A DNA stretch of 64,000 nt from the NCBI GenBank assembly GCA_029212745.1, contig JARGOL010000005.1:91558-155557 (forward strand), read 5' to 3'. Under the pieces are notes generated by a model, which searched no databases, was not told the origin of the DNA, and saw only the letters and a program-made list of their open reading frames with translations. Within the stretch, counting starts at the first letter, position 1. Each line of letters begins with the position of its first letter. This DNA is from Alcanivoracaceae bacterium. Lineage in GTDB: Bacteria; Pseudomonadota; Gammaproteobacteria; Pseudomonadales; Alcanivoracaceae. A program made the translations under genes and the position numbers. Shown in pieces: positions 34,263-44,615 of the stretch.

Positions 34263-35495
34263 CTAAAAGTTTCCCCGGAACCAGCGCTTGAAGCGCTCGA
34301 CCCAGTCGATCTGTCCGCCCGCACCACGCGGCGGCCGCACGTCGTGTTCATGCTTCTGTGCATACAGCAGCAGGCCGACGGCGGTTGAATAAATCGGGTT
34401 CTTGACCACATCTGTCAGGCCGGTCACACCCTGTGGCAGACCGAGTCGCACCGGCATGTGGAAGATTTCTTCCGCCAACTCCACCGCACCCTCGATCTTC
34501 GCAGAGCCGCCGGTCAGCACGATGCCGCCGGGAATCATTTCTTCCAGGCCGCTGCGCCGGATCTCCGCCTGCACCAGCGTGAAAAGCTCGTCGTATCGAG
34601 GCTCCACGACTTCGGCCAGGTTCTGCCGGGACAATGTCCGCGGTGGGCGGTCGCCGACACTGGGCACCTTGATGGTTTCATCCGCTCCGGCAAGCTGTGT
34701 CAGCGCGCAGGCATACTTGATTTTCAGTTCATCGGCATGCTGCTTGGGCGTGCGCAACGCCATGGCAATATCGTTGGTGACCTGGTCGCCGGCGATGGGA
34801 ATGTTGGCCGTATGCCGGATGGCACCGTCAGTGAAGATGGCGATGTCTGTGGTGCCGCCACCGATATCGACAATGCACGTGCCCAGCTCGCGTTCGTCAT
34901 CGGTGAGTACGGCATAACTGGAGGCCAGTTGCTCGAGGATGATGTCTTCCACTTCAAGATCACAGCGGCGCACACATTTCTCGATGTTCTGTGCCGCGTT
35001 CACGGCGCAGCTCACCAGATGCACCTTGGCTTCCAGTCGCACACCGCTCATGCCAATCGGCTCGCGGACGCCTTCCTGGTTGTCGACGATGAATTCCTGG
35101 GGCAAAACATGCAGCACTTTCTGGTCGGCCGGAATGACCACTGCCTGGGCAGCATCGATGACGCGATCAATGTCCGTCTGCATGACCTCGCGATCGCGAA
35201 TGGCCACCATGCCGTGGGAGTTGAGGCTGCGGATATGACTGCCGGCAATACCTGCGTACACGGAGTGCACCTGGCAGCCTGCCATCAATTCCGCTTCTTC
35301 CACCGCACGCTGGATGGAGCGCACCGTGGCCTCGATATCCACGACCACGCCCCGGCGCATACCCCGGGACGGATGAGATCCGATGCCGACCACGTCCATG
35401 CTGCCATCGGCTGACAACTGCCCGACGATGGCCACCACCTTGGAAGTGCCGATATCCAGGCCGACAAACATTTTTTCGCCCGCTGTATTTGCCAT
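34263..35495 (-). CDS. ftsA: Cell division protein FtsA
   Basis: 410-residue actin-like ATPase that tethers FtsZ to the membrane. Phosphate motifs are GLDIGTSKVVAIVG (start) and VDIGGGTTDIAIF (about 205), and the adenosine motif is GGIVLTGGSAKIEG. The C-terminal amphipathic helix WVERFKRWFRGNF is the membrane-targeting sequence. ATG 35495 (MANTAGEKMFVGLDIG) is selected; the frame extends upstream to 35579 into ftsQ but without homology. Confidence 0.97.
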   Translation of the reverse strand: MANTAGEKMFVGLDIGTSKVVAIVGQLSADGSMDVVGIGSHPSRGMRRGVVVDIEATVRSIQRAVEEAELMAGCQVHSVYAGIAGSHIRSLNSHGMVAIRDREVMQTDIDRVIDAAQAVVIPADQKVLHVLPQEFIVDNQEGVREPIGMSGVRLEAKVHLVSCAVNAAQNIEKCVRRCDLEVEDIILEQLASSYAVLTDDERELGTCIVDIGGGTTDIAIFTDGAIRHTANIPIAGDQVTNDIAMALRTPKQHADELKIKYACALTQLAGADETIKVPSVGDRPPRTLSRQNLAEVVEPRYDELFTLVQAEIRRSGLEEMIPGGIVLTGGSAKIEGAVELAEEIFHMPVRLGLPQGVTGLTDVVKNPIYSTAVGLLLYAQKHEHDVRPPRGAGGQIDWVERFKRWFRGNF

Positions 35496-35511
35496 GGTAT
35501 CTAGCTCTCTC

Positions 35512-36291
35512 TCACGATTCCGATGCAGCAGGATCACGCCACGCAACGGCCACACCGTCGCTGTAACGAAGATCCACACTGGCCACGCCGCGACTGTCCG
35601 CGCTCAACGTGGTCTCATAAAGCCGGGAAAAACGCCGCAGCTTGCGCGCATACTGCTCCCGGTCAACAACTACCCGCATGCCGTCGTTCAACTCCAGTCT
35701 TGCCGTCAACCGGGCATCCACTGCCATGCGACGGATCACCAGACCTGAAGACGCCAGCAGCTTGCTCATGCTGTGGTAATAGTCCATCACCGCTGCCAGA
35801 CGGTCCTCCGGGCCGAACAAGGCCGGCAGGGTTTCCACGCTGTACTTGCCGATGCCCTTGAATGGCTGACCGGAACTGGACACCAGTGCTGATTCATTCC
35901 ATACCGCCACGGGCACACGCTCCGTGATTCTCAGCTCCAGACGATTCGGCCACTCGCGGCGAATCTCGACATCATCCACCCAGCTGATGGCCGCAGCGCG
36001 CGCATACATCTGCCGCAAAGGCACGCTGAAAAAGTTCTCGCCACTGACCAGCTCGGCCAGCGCCACGCGCACTTCCTGCTGGCGCCGCTGGTCCTTGACG
36101 CCTTCCACCTGTACCGACTCAATCGGATAGGCATCCATAACCCGGGGCAGGTAAATGACCCCGGAAATCACGAAACAGATAATCACCCCGGCCAGCACCA
36201 GCGGCGCTGTCCGGCTCAGCCGTTCTGCCAGCGGCCGGCGCTGCTTTTCCTGTAACCGACGTGCGCCGCGCAGTTTCACCGTCTTGCTCAT
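35512..36291 (-). CDS. ftsQ: Cell division protein FtsQ
   Basis: 259-residue bitopic divisome protein linking early and late division proteins through FtsB/FtsL. It has a basic cytoplasmic N-terminus (RRLQEKQRRPLAERLSR), a transmembrane helix about 29-50, a POTRA domain beginning YPIESVQVEGVKDQRRQQEV, and the FtsQ/DivIB beta domain (SWVDDVEIRREWPNRLELRITERVPVAVWN). It overlaps ddlB by 4 bp. Confidence 0.96.
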   Translation of the reverse strand: MSKTVKLRGARRLQEKQRRPLAERLSRTAPLVLAGVIICFVISGVIYLPRVMDAYPIESVQVEGVKDQRRQQEVRVALAELVSGENFFSVPLRQMYARAAAISWVDDVEIRREWPNRLELRITERVPVAVWNESALVSSSGQPFKGIGKYSVETLPALFGPEDRLAAVMDYYHSMSKLLASSGLVIRRMAVDARLTARLELNDGMRVVVDREQYARKLRRFSRLYETTLSADSRGVASVDLRYSDGVAVAWRDPAASES

Positions 36292-37220
36292 CGCTTGTGC
36301 CCTCCTGCCAGCAACAGGATTCGTGCCACCAGCTCGGCAAAGTCCATGCCGGCGGCCTGCGCAGCCATGGGAACCAGGGAGTGATCTGTCATGCCGGGCA
36401 CGGTATTCACCTCCAGCAGTGAAAACTCACCGTTCGCATCCTGCATCACATCCACCCGGCCCCAGCCGCTGCAACCGACCGCTGCGAACGCATCCAGGGC
36501 AAGGCGCTTGAGGGCGTCCTCTTCGTCTTGCGCCAGGCCGCAGGGACACAGGTACTGGGTGGTGGTGGCCTCGTACTTGGCGTGGTAGTCATAAAAACTG
36601 TTGGGCGTTTCCAGGCGGATCGGTGGTAACGCCAGATCGCCCAGTACCGCCACGGTGAATTCCGGACCGTCGATCCAGCGCTCCACCATGACCACATCAT
36701 CATGGGTACGCGCATCGGCGATGGCGGCAGCCAGCTGGTCGGCATCGTCTGCCTTGTACATGCCGATGGAGGAACCCTCATGGGCCGCCTTTACCATCAC
36801 CGGGAACGGCAGCGAGATGCTCTCACGGCCGTCAACATAGAATGCGGGCGTGGGAAGGCCGGCGCCCCGCCATATGAATTTTGTCCGCGACTTGTCCATG
36901 CCAATGGCCGACGCCATGACACCGGAACCCGTGTAGGGCACACCGGCGAATTCCAGTGCCCCCTGGATGACGCCATCTTCTCCGCCGCGACCGTGCAAGG
37001 CGACAAAGCAGATGTCATAGGTCTTGATGACATCAAGGCTCTCTGTGGACGGATCAACAAGGGTGACATCGGCGTCCAGGGACTGCAGCGCATGCAGAAC
37101 CGCGTTGCCGCTTTTCAGGGAGATGTCACGCTCCGCCGACGCCCCGCCGGCAAGCACCGCTATGCGGCCCAGCGCACGTACATCAGCTGCCAGCTGTCGA
37201 TTGGAGTCAGCCATTGCCAT
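36288..37220 (-). CDS. ddlB: D-alanine--D-alanine ligase
   Basis: 310-residue ATP-grasp ligase making the D-Ala-D-Ala end of the peptidoglycan stem. N-terminal [21 protein letters not shown], then [28 protein letters not shown], the Ser/Lys loop EGSSIGMYK and the metal motif [17 protein letters not shown] are present. The start at 37220 has GGAGGAG upstream; an ATG two codons later is equally plausible. It overlaps murC by 14 bp. Confidence 0.97.
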   Translation of the reverse strand: MAMADSNRQLAADVRALGRIAVLAGGASAERDISLKSGNAVLHALQSLDADVTLVDPSTESLDVIKTYDICFVALHGRGGEDGVIQGALEFAGVPYTGSGVMASAIGMDKSRTKFIWRGAGLPTPAFYVDGRESISLPFPVMVKAAHEGSSIGMYKADDADQLAAAIADARTHDDVVMVERWIDGPEFTVAVLGDLALPPIRLETPNSFYDYHAKYEATTTQYLCPCGLAQDEEDALKRLALDAFAAVGCSGWGRVDVMQDANGEFSLLEVNTVPGMTDHSLVPMAAQAAGMDFAELVARILLLAGGHKR

Positions 37221-38631
37221 GCTCCTCCATCAGTCGCCGCGCGATTCCGGAAACATCGCCCGCACCCTGGGTGATGAAAATGTCACCGTCACGCAGGGTA
37301 TGCTTCAGCAGTTCGGGCAGCCGCTCCGGGTCTTCGACAAAAATGGGTTCCACCTGGCCGCGCTGTCGCAGGCTGCGGCACAGGGCCCGGGTGTCCGCGC
37401 CCGGAATGCGCTCCTCACCGGCACCGTAAACTTCCAGCATCAGCAGCGCGTCCACGCCGGACAGCACCCTGACAAAGTCTTCATACAGGTCACGGGTCCG
37501 TGTGTAGCGGTGCGGCTGGAACATCATCACCAGACGCCGGTCGGGCCAGCCTTCGCGGACAGCCGCAATGGTGGCAGCCACCTCAGTGGGATGGTGCCCG
37601 TAATCATCCACCAGCATCGCCTTGCCTTCCGGCAGCTGGTAGTCACCAAGCACATCAAAGCGGCGTCCGACACCGGTGAAAGCCTTGATACCCTCTATAA
37701 TTGCATCGTCGGACGCACCTTCATCCGTTGCCACGGCAATGGCTGCCAGCGCATTGAGTACATTGTGACGCCCGGGCATGTCCAGGCTCACATCCAGCGC
37801 AGCGCCCTCCTTGCGGATCACCGTGAATTGCGTGGTCATGCCGTTCTGGCGGACATTTTCACCACGAATGTCTGCCTCGTCACTGAACCCGTAGCGAATC
37901 ACCTGGCGGTTGACGCGGGGCAGCAATTCCCGCACGACCGGATCATCAATGCACATGACTGCCACACCATAGAAAGGCAGGTTGTGAAGAAATTCGATGA
38001 AGGTGTTTTCCAGCCTGGAAAAATCACCGTCATAGGTATGCATGTGATCCGCATCGATATTGGTGACGATGGCGACCATCGGCTGCAGATGAAGGAACGA
38101 CGCATCCGACTCGTCCGCCTCGGCAACCAGGTAGCGACTCTGGCCCAGCCGTGCGTTGGTTCCGGCACTGTTCAGGCGACCGCCAATCACGAACGTCGGG
38201 TCCATGCCGGCACGGCCGAGTATCGACGCGATCATTGATGTGGTGGTGGTCTTGCCGTGGGTGCCCGCAACCGCAATGCCATGGCGGAAACGCATCAGTT
38301 CGGCCAGCATCTCGGCGCGCGGCACCACCGGCACGCGGCGCTCATGGGCAGCACTTACCTCGATGTTCTCCCCACCCACCGCTGTGGAGGTAACAACCAC
38401 GTCCGCCTCGCCAATGTTCTCTGCCCGGTGGCCGATCTCCACGCGCACGCCCATGTCCAGCAAGCGCTGTACCACTGCCGATGTGCGTATATCGGAACCG
38501 CTGACGGTGTAGCCCTGGTTATGCAGCACTTCAGCAATGCCACACATACCGGCACCACCGATGCCGACAAAATGGATGCAGCGAATGCGGCGCATTTCCG
38601 GCACCACGTGAATCAGGTCCTGTTCAGCCAC
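37207..38631 (-). CDS. murC: UDP-N-acetylmuramate--L-alanine ligase
   Basis: 474-residue Mur ligase adding L-Ala to UDP-MurNAc. The N-terminal Rossmann motif is [18 protein letters not shown], the ATP loop is [13 protein letters not shown] (about 121-133), and [10 protein letters not shown] lies near the C-terminal domain. No ATG precedes the Rossmann strand except internal ones. I take GTG 38631, which has an AGGAGG ribosome site 6 bp upstream and overlaps the murG stop by 8 bp. A GTG at 38646 is in frame but would sit on that ribosome site. Confidence 0.95.
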   Translation of the reverse strand: MAEQDLIHVVPEMRRIRCIHFVGIGGAGMCGIAEVLHNQGYTVSGSDIRTSAVVQRLLDMGVRVEIGHRAENIGEADVVVTSTAVGGENIEVSAAHERRVPVVPRAEMLAELMRFRHGIAVAGTHGKTTTTSMIASILGRAGMDPTFVIGGRLNSAGTNARLGQSRYLVAEADESDASFLHLQPMVAIVTNIDADHMHTYDGDFSRLENTFIEFLHNLPFYGVAVMCIDDPVVRELLPRVNRQVIRYGFSDEADIRGENVRQNGMTTQFTVIRKEGAALDVSLDMPGRHNVLNALAAIAVATDEGASDDAIIEGIKAFTGVGRRFDVLGDYQLPEGKAMLVDDYGHHPTEVAATIAAVREGWPDRRLVMMFQPHRYTRTRDLYEDFVRVLSGVDALLMLEVYGAGEERIPGADTRALCRSLRQRGQVEPIFVEDPERLPELLKHTLRDGDIFITQGAGDVSGIARRLMEEHGNG

Positions 38632-39694
38632 GCAGCACCTCCTCACACATGTCTGCCACCTGTTCGGCGCTGTCCGGCACAGCCATGGCTCGCGCCCGCC
38701 GGGCTACAGAAGCAAGGTCCTGCCGGGATACGCCGGCGCCCAGGATTTCAATCAGGATGTCATTACTCATACGTGCTTGCGGCAGCACCCAGCCGGCGTT
38801 CTCATCAGCCAGCCAGGCGGCATTTTGACTCTGGTGGTCATCCACTGCCGAAGGCAGTGGCACAAAGATGGCAGCCACACCGGCAGCCGCCACTTCGGAA
38901 ACGGTCAGCGCCCCGGCCCGGCAGACCAGCAGATCGGCCCAGTCATAGGCGGCCGCCATGTCATCAATAAATGCGTTGACCTGTGCATCCAGGCCGGCCT
39001 GCTGATACGCCGTACGCGCCTCGTCCTCACGGCCACGCCCACACTGGTGGCGAATCGCCAACGGCTGGTGTGCTTGCAGCGCTGCCAGCGCCGCCGGCAG
39101 CGACTGGTTCAGCACCAGGGCCCCCTGGCTGCCACCCACCACCAGCACCCGGAGGGGGCCTTCATGGCTGGCATAGCGCTGCACCGGATCAGTCAGGGCG
39201 ACGATATCGCGGCGTACCGGGTTACCCACCGTCTGTGCACTGTCACCAAACGCTTGCGGAAACGCCTGCAGCACAGCTGCAGCCATTCGCGACAACCAGC
39301 GATTGGTCAGCCCGGCCACCGCGTTCTGTTCATGAATAACCAGCGGCACCCGTGACAGGCGCGCCGCGAGGCCACCAGGCCCACTGGCAAAGCCGCCGAA
39401 GCCCACCGCCAGCACCGGGTGCAGGGAACGGATCACGGCGAGTGCCTGCCAGACAGCATGCAGCAACATGAAGGGCGCCTTCAGCTTGCGCATCGCACCA
39501 CCGCCACGCACGCCCGTGACCGACAGCGCATGCAGGGAAAAGCCGGCAGCAGGCACCAGCCGGTTCTCGATGCCACCTTCGGCACCCAGCCACTGGATAT
39601 CAAAACCGCGCTCGCGCAGCTGCTCCGCCACTGCCAGCGCCGGGAATACATGGCCGCCAGTGCCGCCGGCCATCATCAATACGGTGGCGGTCAT
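38624..39694 (-). CDS. murG: UDP-GlcNAc:undecaprenyl-PP-MurNAc-pentapeptide transferase
   Basis: 356-residue peripheral glycosyltransferase converting lipid I to lipid II. It has the N-terminal [17 protein letters not shown] loop, [16 protein letters not shown], the [11 protein letters not shown] donor-site loop and the [23 protein letters not shown] region that binds UDP-GlcNAc. It overlaps ftsW by 4 bp and murC by 8 bp. Confidence 0.97.
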   Translation of the reverse strand: MTATVLMMAGGTGGHVFPALAVAEQLRERGFDIQWLGAEGGIENRLVPAAGFSLHALSVTGVRGGGAMRKLKAPFMLLHAVWQALAVIRSLHPVLAVGFGGFASGPGGLAARLSRVPLVIHEQNAVAGLTNRWLSRMAAAVLQAFPQAFGDSAQTVGNPVRRDIVALTDPVQRYASHEGPLRVLVVGGSQGALVLNQSLPAALAALQAHQPLAIRHQCGRGREDEARTAYQQAGLDAQVNAFIDDMAAAYDWADLLVCRAGALTVSEVAAAGVAAIFVPLPSAVDDHQSQNAAWLADENAGWVLPQARMSNDILIEILGAGVSRQDLASVARRARAMAVPDSAEQVADMCEEVLRG

Positions 39695-40866
39695 GGGCGC
39701 CTCCTTCGGGCCGTTCCGGCCGGACGACGGCGCGGGGATGCCGGTTCAAACTCTCGCTGGGCGCGCAACACCAGTCCCAGCATCACGGCGCAGACCACCA
39801 GCGAGGACCCCCCGTAACTGACAAATGGCAGGGTCAGTCCCTTGGTGGGCAGAAGACCCATGTTGACGCCCATGTTGATAAACGCCTGGCCGGCCAGTAC
39901 CAGGCCGATACCCAGCACCACCTGGCCGCGGAACAGATCGCCCGCTTCAAGCATGGCAATGGCGGAACGGAAGATGCGCCAGCACACCAGCGCAAACAAA
40001 GACACCATGATCATCGACCCGAGCAGACCCAGCTCCTCGGCAGACACGGCGAAGACAAAGTCGGTATGTGCTTCCGGCAGGTAAAACAGCTTCTGGACAC
40101 TGTTGCCCAGGCCGGCGCCGGTCCAGTGACCGCGGCCAAATGCAATCAGGCTCTGGGTCAGCTGGTAGCCACCACCGAACTGGTCGGCCCAGGGATCCAG
40201 GAAGGACATCAGCCGCGCCACCCGGTAGGGCTGGGCGACGGCCACCAGTGCCGCCAGCATGACAGCAGCGAGGCCCACCAGCAGGAAACGCAGGGTCGGC
40301 ACCCCACCGAGGAAAAGCATGCCCATGACAGCCACACCCAATACCACAACGGCCCCGAAATCCGGTTCCATGAGCAGCAGCAGCACAAGCACGGACAGCA
40401 AGCCAAGCGGACGCAGGAACCCCTGCCATTGCTCGCGGAGCTCCTGCTGACGTTCGTTGATATAGCCGGCCAGGTAGACAATAAAGCCCAGCTTGGCCAG
40501 CTCCGAGGGCTGCACATTGAAACCGGCCAGGCTGATCCAGCGTTGCGAGCCATTCACTTCCCGGCCGATACCCGGCATCAGCACCAGTGCCAGCACCACC
40601 AGTGAGGCGAACAGCGCCGGGTAACGCAGCTTTTCCAGCAGGCTGAAGGGCACGAACAGATACACCGTGGCACCGGCCATGACCGCCATGCCGAGGAAGA
40701 AGCCATGCCGCAGCGCGTAGTAGAACGGCGAGCCCAGTCGTGTTTCGGCAATCTGCAGGGAAGCCGATGTCACCATCACCAGACCCATCAGGGCAAGGCA
40801 ACCCACGGCCACCAGCAACAGCTGGTCACGTGGCGCATCAAAAAGGGCGAAGCGGTCAAGCACCAT
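39691..40866 (-). CDS. ftsW: Peptidoglycan glycosyltransferase FtsW
   Basis: 391-residue SEDS-family membrane protein, the septal glycan polymerase that works with FtsI. It has about ten transmembrane segments. Motifs include GSQRWISLAGFNVQPSELAK, LPEAHTDFVFAVSAEELG and KGLTLPFVSYGGSS. ATG 40866 is chosen for a GGGGAGGT ribosome site; the frame runs 63 codons further into murD without homology. The C-terminus is Arg-rich. It overlaps murD by 11 bp. Confidence 0.96.
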   Translation of the reverse strand: MVLDRFALFDAPRDQLLLVAVGCLALMGLVMVTSASLQIAETRLGSPFYYALRHGFFLGMAVMAGATVYLFVPFSLLEKLRYPALFASLVVLALVLMPGIGREVNGSQRWISLAGFNVQPSELAKLGFIVYLAGYINERQQELREQWQGFLRPLGLLSVLVLLLLMEPDFGAVVVLGVAVMGMLFLGGVPTLRFLLVGLAAVMLAALVAVAQPYRVARLMSFLDPWADQFGGGYQLTQSLIAFGRGHWTGAGLGNSVQKLFYLPEAHTDFVFAVSAEELGLLGSMIMVSLFALVCWRIFRSAIAMLEAGDLFRGQVVLGIGLVLAGQAFINMGVNMGLLPTKGLTLPFVSYGGSSLVVCAVMLGLVLRAQREFEPASPRRRPAGTARRRRP

Positions 40867-42181
40867 GGACCACCTCCCCGACATGGCGCGCAAATACCTG
40901 CCCACGTTCCTCATAGCCGGAAAACATGTCGAAACTGGCGCAGGCAGGTGACAACAGCACCGCATCACCCTGCTCGGCCGACAAGGCGGCCTTGCGCACG
41001 GCATCTTCCATGTCGGCGGCAATTTCCACCGACTGTCCGTCCAGTGCTGCGGCAATCAGCGCTGCGTCTTCTCCGATCAGAACCGTGTGGCGGACAAAAC
41101 TCGCCAGCGCCGCCGCCAGCGGCGAAAAATCCTGCCCCTTGCCCTGGCCACCGGCGATGAGAATCACCTTGCCGGCGATGGCCGGACCGATACCGTTCAG
41201 TGCCGCCAGTGTTGCACCGACATTGGTGCCTTTGGAATCGTCGAACCATTGCACGCCCCGCGCGCACGCCACCAGCTGGCAACGATGGGGCAGACCGGGG
41301 AAGGCACGGATGGTATCAACGGCATGCGCAACATCCAGGCCCAACGCCTCCACCATGGCCAGCACGGCGAGTACGTTCAGCGCGTTGTGATTGCCCTTGA
41401 TCTGCAGGTCAGCCACCGGCATCAGGTCTTCGCCACGACGCAGCAGCATGCCGCGGGCTGCATCCAGGTGATAATCCGCCTCGGCGTGGGCACCGAAGGT
41501 AATCTGCGCGGCCACAGGCCGTTGGGGCCGTGTAGCATCGTCATCGCGGTTCCACACCGCCACCTGGCAGCCGTCATAGATACGCTGCTTGGCGGCAATG
41601 TAATCACCCAGGCTGCTGTAGCGATCCAGGTGGTCCTCAGAAATATTCAGGATGGTGGCCACCTGTGCATCGAGACTGTAGGTGGTTTCCAGCTGGAACG
41701 ACGACAACTCCAGTACATAGAGCTCGGCGTCCTGGCCAAGCAGGTCAAGCGCCGGAGTACCCAGGTTGCCGCCCGCCAGTGCGCGCTTGCCGCAGGCCTT
41801 TACCACTTCAGCCAGCAGCGCAGTGACTGTGCTTTTCGCATTGCTGCCGGTGATGGCGGCCACCGGTGCTGCCGCAGCACGCGCGAACAGCTCGATGTCG
41901 CCAATGACTTCCTTGCCATCCGCCGCCTGCTGATTGATTTCCGGGTTGGAGACTGACACGCCGGGACTGACAATCAAACGGCGCGCCTGTGCCAGCCAGT
42001 CACTGCGCAAGCCACCCACATGGATTTCCGTATCGGGAAACGTCTTGCGCACCTCAGCCAGACCTGGCGGCTGGGCACGCGTATCCAGTGCCCGCGGGGA
42101 CTCCCCCTGGGACACCAGGTAGCGAAGACAGGACTGTCCCGTCTTGCCCAGGCCAATGATCAGATCAAACGGTTCGCTCAC
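40856..42181 (-). CDS. murD: UDP-N-acetylmuramoylalanine--D-glutamate ligase
   Basis: 441-residue Mur ligase adding D-Glu. The N-terminal UDP-binding domain starts IIGLGKTGQSCLRYL. The ATP loop GSNAKSTVTALLAE has Ala where many Mur ligases have Gly (SNGKST), a common MurD variant. NISEDHLDRY and HRCQLVACARGVQWFDDSKGTN are MurD signatures. It ends inside ftsW; 11 bp separate it from mraY. Confidence 0.96.
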   Translation of the reverse strand: MSEPFDLIIGLGKTGQSCLRYLVSQGESPRALDTRAQPPGLAEVRKTFPDTEIHVGGLRSDWLAQARRLIVSPGVSVSNPEINQQAADGKEVIGDIELFARAAAAPVAAITGSNAKSTVTALLAEVVKACGKRALAGGNLGTPALDLLGQDAELYVLELSSFQLETTYSLDAQVATILNISEDHLDRYSSLGDYIAAKQRIYDGCQVAVWNRDDDATRPQRPVAAQITFGAHAEADYHLDAARGMLLRRGEDLMPVADLQIKGNHNALNVLAVLAMVEALGLDVAHAVDTIRAFPGLPHRCQLVACARGVQWFDDSKGTNVGATLAALNGIGPAIAGKVILIAGGQGKGQDFSPLAAALASFVRHTVLIGEDAALIAAALDGQSVEIAADMEDAVRKAALSAEQGDAVLLSPACASFDMFSGYEERGQVFARHVGEVVHGA

Positions 42182-42192
42182 AGTTTCTCCGG

Positions 42193-43275
42193 TTAACGAA
42201 TTTTCAGCGTGGCAAGCCCGACCAGCACCAGGATCACGGTAATGATCCAGAAACGGACAATGATTTTCGGTTCGGGCCAGCCTTTCAGTTCAAAGTGGTG
42301 GTGAATCGGCGCCATGCGGAAAATGCGTCTGCCGGTGAGCTTGAACGACGCCACCTGCAACATCACCGACACGGTTTCCATGACGAACACACCACCCATG
42401 ATGAACAGCACGATTTCCTGGCGAACAATGACCGCCATGACACCCAGCACAGCACCCAGCGCGAGCGCGCCAACATCGCCCATGAACACCTGGGCGGGAT
42501 AGCTGTTGAACCAGAGGAACCCGAGACCGGCACCACACAGGGCCGCGACGATGACCACCAGCTCACCACTGCCAGCCACGTACGGGATATGGAGGTAATC
42601 AGCAAACTGGGCGTGACCACTGGCATAGGCGAAGATCCCCAGCGCCGCCGCCACCAGCACGGTCGGCATGATCGCCAGGCCGTCCAGCCCGTCAGTGAGA
42701 TTGACGGCATTGGAGGTGCCGTTGATGACGAAGTAGGTGAGCACCAGGTAAAACCAGCCAAGATTGATAGCCACGCCCTTGAAGAACGGTACGATCAGCT
42801 GCGTTTCCACCGGCGATTCTGCACTGAAATAGAGTGCGCATGCGGCACCGATGGCGCCCACGGACTGCCACAGGTACTTCCACCGGCCTGGCAGGCCTCG
42901 TGAGTTTTTCTGCACCACCTTGCGCCAGTCATCCACCCAGCCAACGGCGCCGAATACCACCAGCACACCCAGCGTGATCCAGACGAAACGGTTATCCAGG
43001 TCTGCCCAGAGCAGGGTGGAGAACGTGATGGCCACCAGAATCAACGCGCCGCCCATGGTCGGCGTCCCGGCCTTGGACAGGTGGCTTTTCGGGCCGTCCT
43101 CACGAATGGCCTGCCCCACCTGGTAGTGGCGCAGCTTCTCGATCATCAGCGGCCCCACCATGAAGGCAACAAACAGCGCAGTGAGCACGCTGAAGATGGC
43201 GCGCAGGGTCAGGTACTGCACGACCAGGAAGCCGCTTTCGAACTGCGCCAGGTATTCCGCCAGCCAGAGCAACAT
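42193..43275 (-). CDS. mraY: Phospho-N-acetylmuramoyl-pentapeptide transferase
   Basis: 360-residue polytopic membrane enzyme forming lipid I from UDP-MurNAc-pentapeptide and undecaprenyl phosphate. It has about ten transmembrane segments. Conserved motifs are [13 protein letters not shown], the catalytic aspartates in VGWVDDWRK and [13 protein letters not shown], and the C-terminal [24 protein letters not shown]. It abuts murF with a 1-bp overlap. Confidence 0.97.
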   Translation of the reverse strand: MLLWLAEYLAQFESGFLVVQYLTLRAIFSVLTALFVAFMVGPLMIEKLRHYQVGQAIREDGPKSHLSKAGTPTMGGALILVAITFSTLLWADLDNRFVWITLGVLVVFGAVGWVDDWRKVVQKNSRGLPGRWKYLWQSVGAIGAACALYFSAESPVETQLIVPFFKGVAINLGWFYLVLTYFVINGTSNAVNLTDGLDGLAIMPTVLVAAALGIFAYASGHAQFADYLHIPYVAGSGELVVIVAALCGAGLGFLWFNSYPAQVFMGDVGALALGAVLGVMAVIVRQEIVLFIMGGVFVMETVSVMLQVASFKLTGRRIFRMAPIHHHFELKGWPEPKIIVRFWIITVILVLVGLATLKIR

Positions 43276-44615
43276 CAGTGACGGCCCCCCGATTCTTTGA
43301 TGTGAGTGATGACAGCTTCCATTCCGGCACTGCGCGATCCTTTGACCAGGACAGTGCCGCCGTTGTCGAGCGCATCCAGTGCGTCGTTCGCGGCCTGCAG
43401 ATGACTGTCCCGGCTGATCCCGCCGGCGCCGAATGCCTCGGCCGCCTGGCCAGCCAATATGCCGACCGCTACCAGGGACTGGATGCCATGGTCGGCTGCG
43501 TAGGTGCCAACATCACGGTGCAGCCGTGCACTGTCTTCCCCGAGCTCGCCCATGTCGCCAAGGATCAGAACCTGTGGCGCTGCACGGCCGGACAACCAGT
43601 CAATGGCGGCCTTCACCGAGCCCGGATTGGCGTTGTAGGCATCGTCCACCAGTGTGCCGTTGCGGCATTGCATGACTGACATGCGCCCGGCCACCGCCTG
43701 CATGTCTGCGAGGCGCTCAATGGCGAGCGCCAGGTCCAGGCCCAGTGCATCAATGACAGCCAGCGCCATGAGCGCATTGCTGACCTGGTGACGGCCCGGC
43801 AGCGGCACTGTGACCTCAAAGTGTCCGGCCGGACACTGGAGTGCAAAACAACTGCCGGCAGCGGTCTCACGGACATCGCTGGCGCGGAAGTCAGCAGAAG
43901 CGTCAAGCCCGGCACGCACCGTGGTCAGTTTCTGGTCGTGTGCCGCCTGCTCGAAGGTTGTGGCAAAACGGTCATCGGCATTGATAATGGCGATGTCACC
44001 CGGCGACATGCCGAGGAAAATTTCAGATTTGGCCGCGGCGATACCTTCCATCGAGCCAAAGCCTTCCAGGTGCGCCCCGGTCACATTGGTTATCAGCGCA
44101 ACGCGGGGCTGGACCAGCGAGCTGGTCCAGGCGATTTCACCCGGCGCATTGGCGCCCAGCTCGAATACGGCGTAGCGATGGGATGGACGCAGGTCCATCA
44201 GGGTCAGGGGAACACCAATATCGTTGTTGAAGTTGCCACGCGTGGCATGCACACCCTCGCCAAGCATGCAGGCGATCATTTCCTTGACCGTGGTCTTGCC
44301 GGAATTACCGGTGACCGCCACACGCGGCGCCTCACAGACAGCCGCCAGCTCACGGGCAATTTCTCCCAGCGCCTTGCGCGTATCAGCAACCACCAGTTGC
44401 GCAGGCAGCTGCTCCATCGCATGGTCAACCACGCACGCCACCGCGCCATCGACGCAGGCCTGTGCGGCATAGTCATGACCATCAAAACGGTCACCGCGAA
44501 TGGCGATGAACAGGTCCCCCGGCCGGACCTGGCGGCTGTCGATGCTGACGCGCTCGAACATGGCCTCGCCAACGGCGCGACCCTGGGTCAATGTGGCAGC
44601 CTGGGAAAGCTTCAC
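43275..44615 (-). CDS. murF: UDP-MurNAc-tripeptide--D-alanyl-D-alanine ligase
   Basis: 446-residue Mur ligase adding the D-Ala-D-Ala dipeptide made by Ddl. N-terminal [33 protein letters not shown] loop [13 protein letters not shown] (about 103-115), [14 protein letters not shown] and [11 protein letters not shown] are diagnostic. It starts with GTG 44615, which forms a GTGA overlap with the murE stop. Confidence 0.96.
   Translation of the reverse strand: MKLSQAATLTQGRAVGEAMFERVSIDSRQVRPGDLFIAIRGDRFDGHDYAAQACVDGAVACVVDHAMEQLPAQLVVADTRKALGEIARELAAVCEAPRVAVTGNSGKTTVKEMIACMLGEGVHATRGNFNNDIGVPLTLMDLRPSHRYAVFELGANAPGEIAWTSSLVQPRVALITNVTGAHLEGFGSMEGIAAAKSEIFLGMSPGDIAIINADDRFATTFEQAAHDQKLTTVRAGLDASADFRASDVRETAAGSCFALQCPAGHFEVTVPLPGRHQVSNALMALAVIDALGLDLALAIERLADMQAVAGRMSVMQCRNGTLVDDAYNANPGSVKAAIDWLSGRAAPQVLILGDMGELGEDSARLHRDVGTYAADHGIQSLVAVGILAGQAAEAFGAGGISRDSHLQAANDALDALDNGGTVLVKGSRSAGMEAVITHIKESGGRH

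Noticed and set aside
40867-41055. 63-codon upstream extension of ftsW
   Set aside because: It lies inside murD in another frame, and ATG 40866 has the GGGGAGGT ribosome site.
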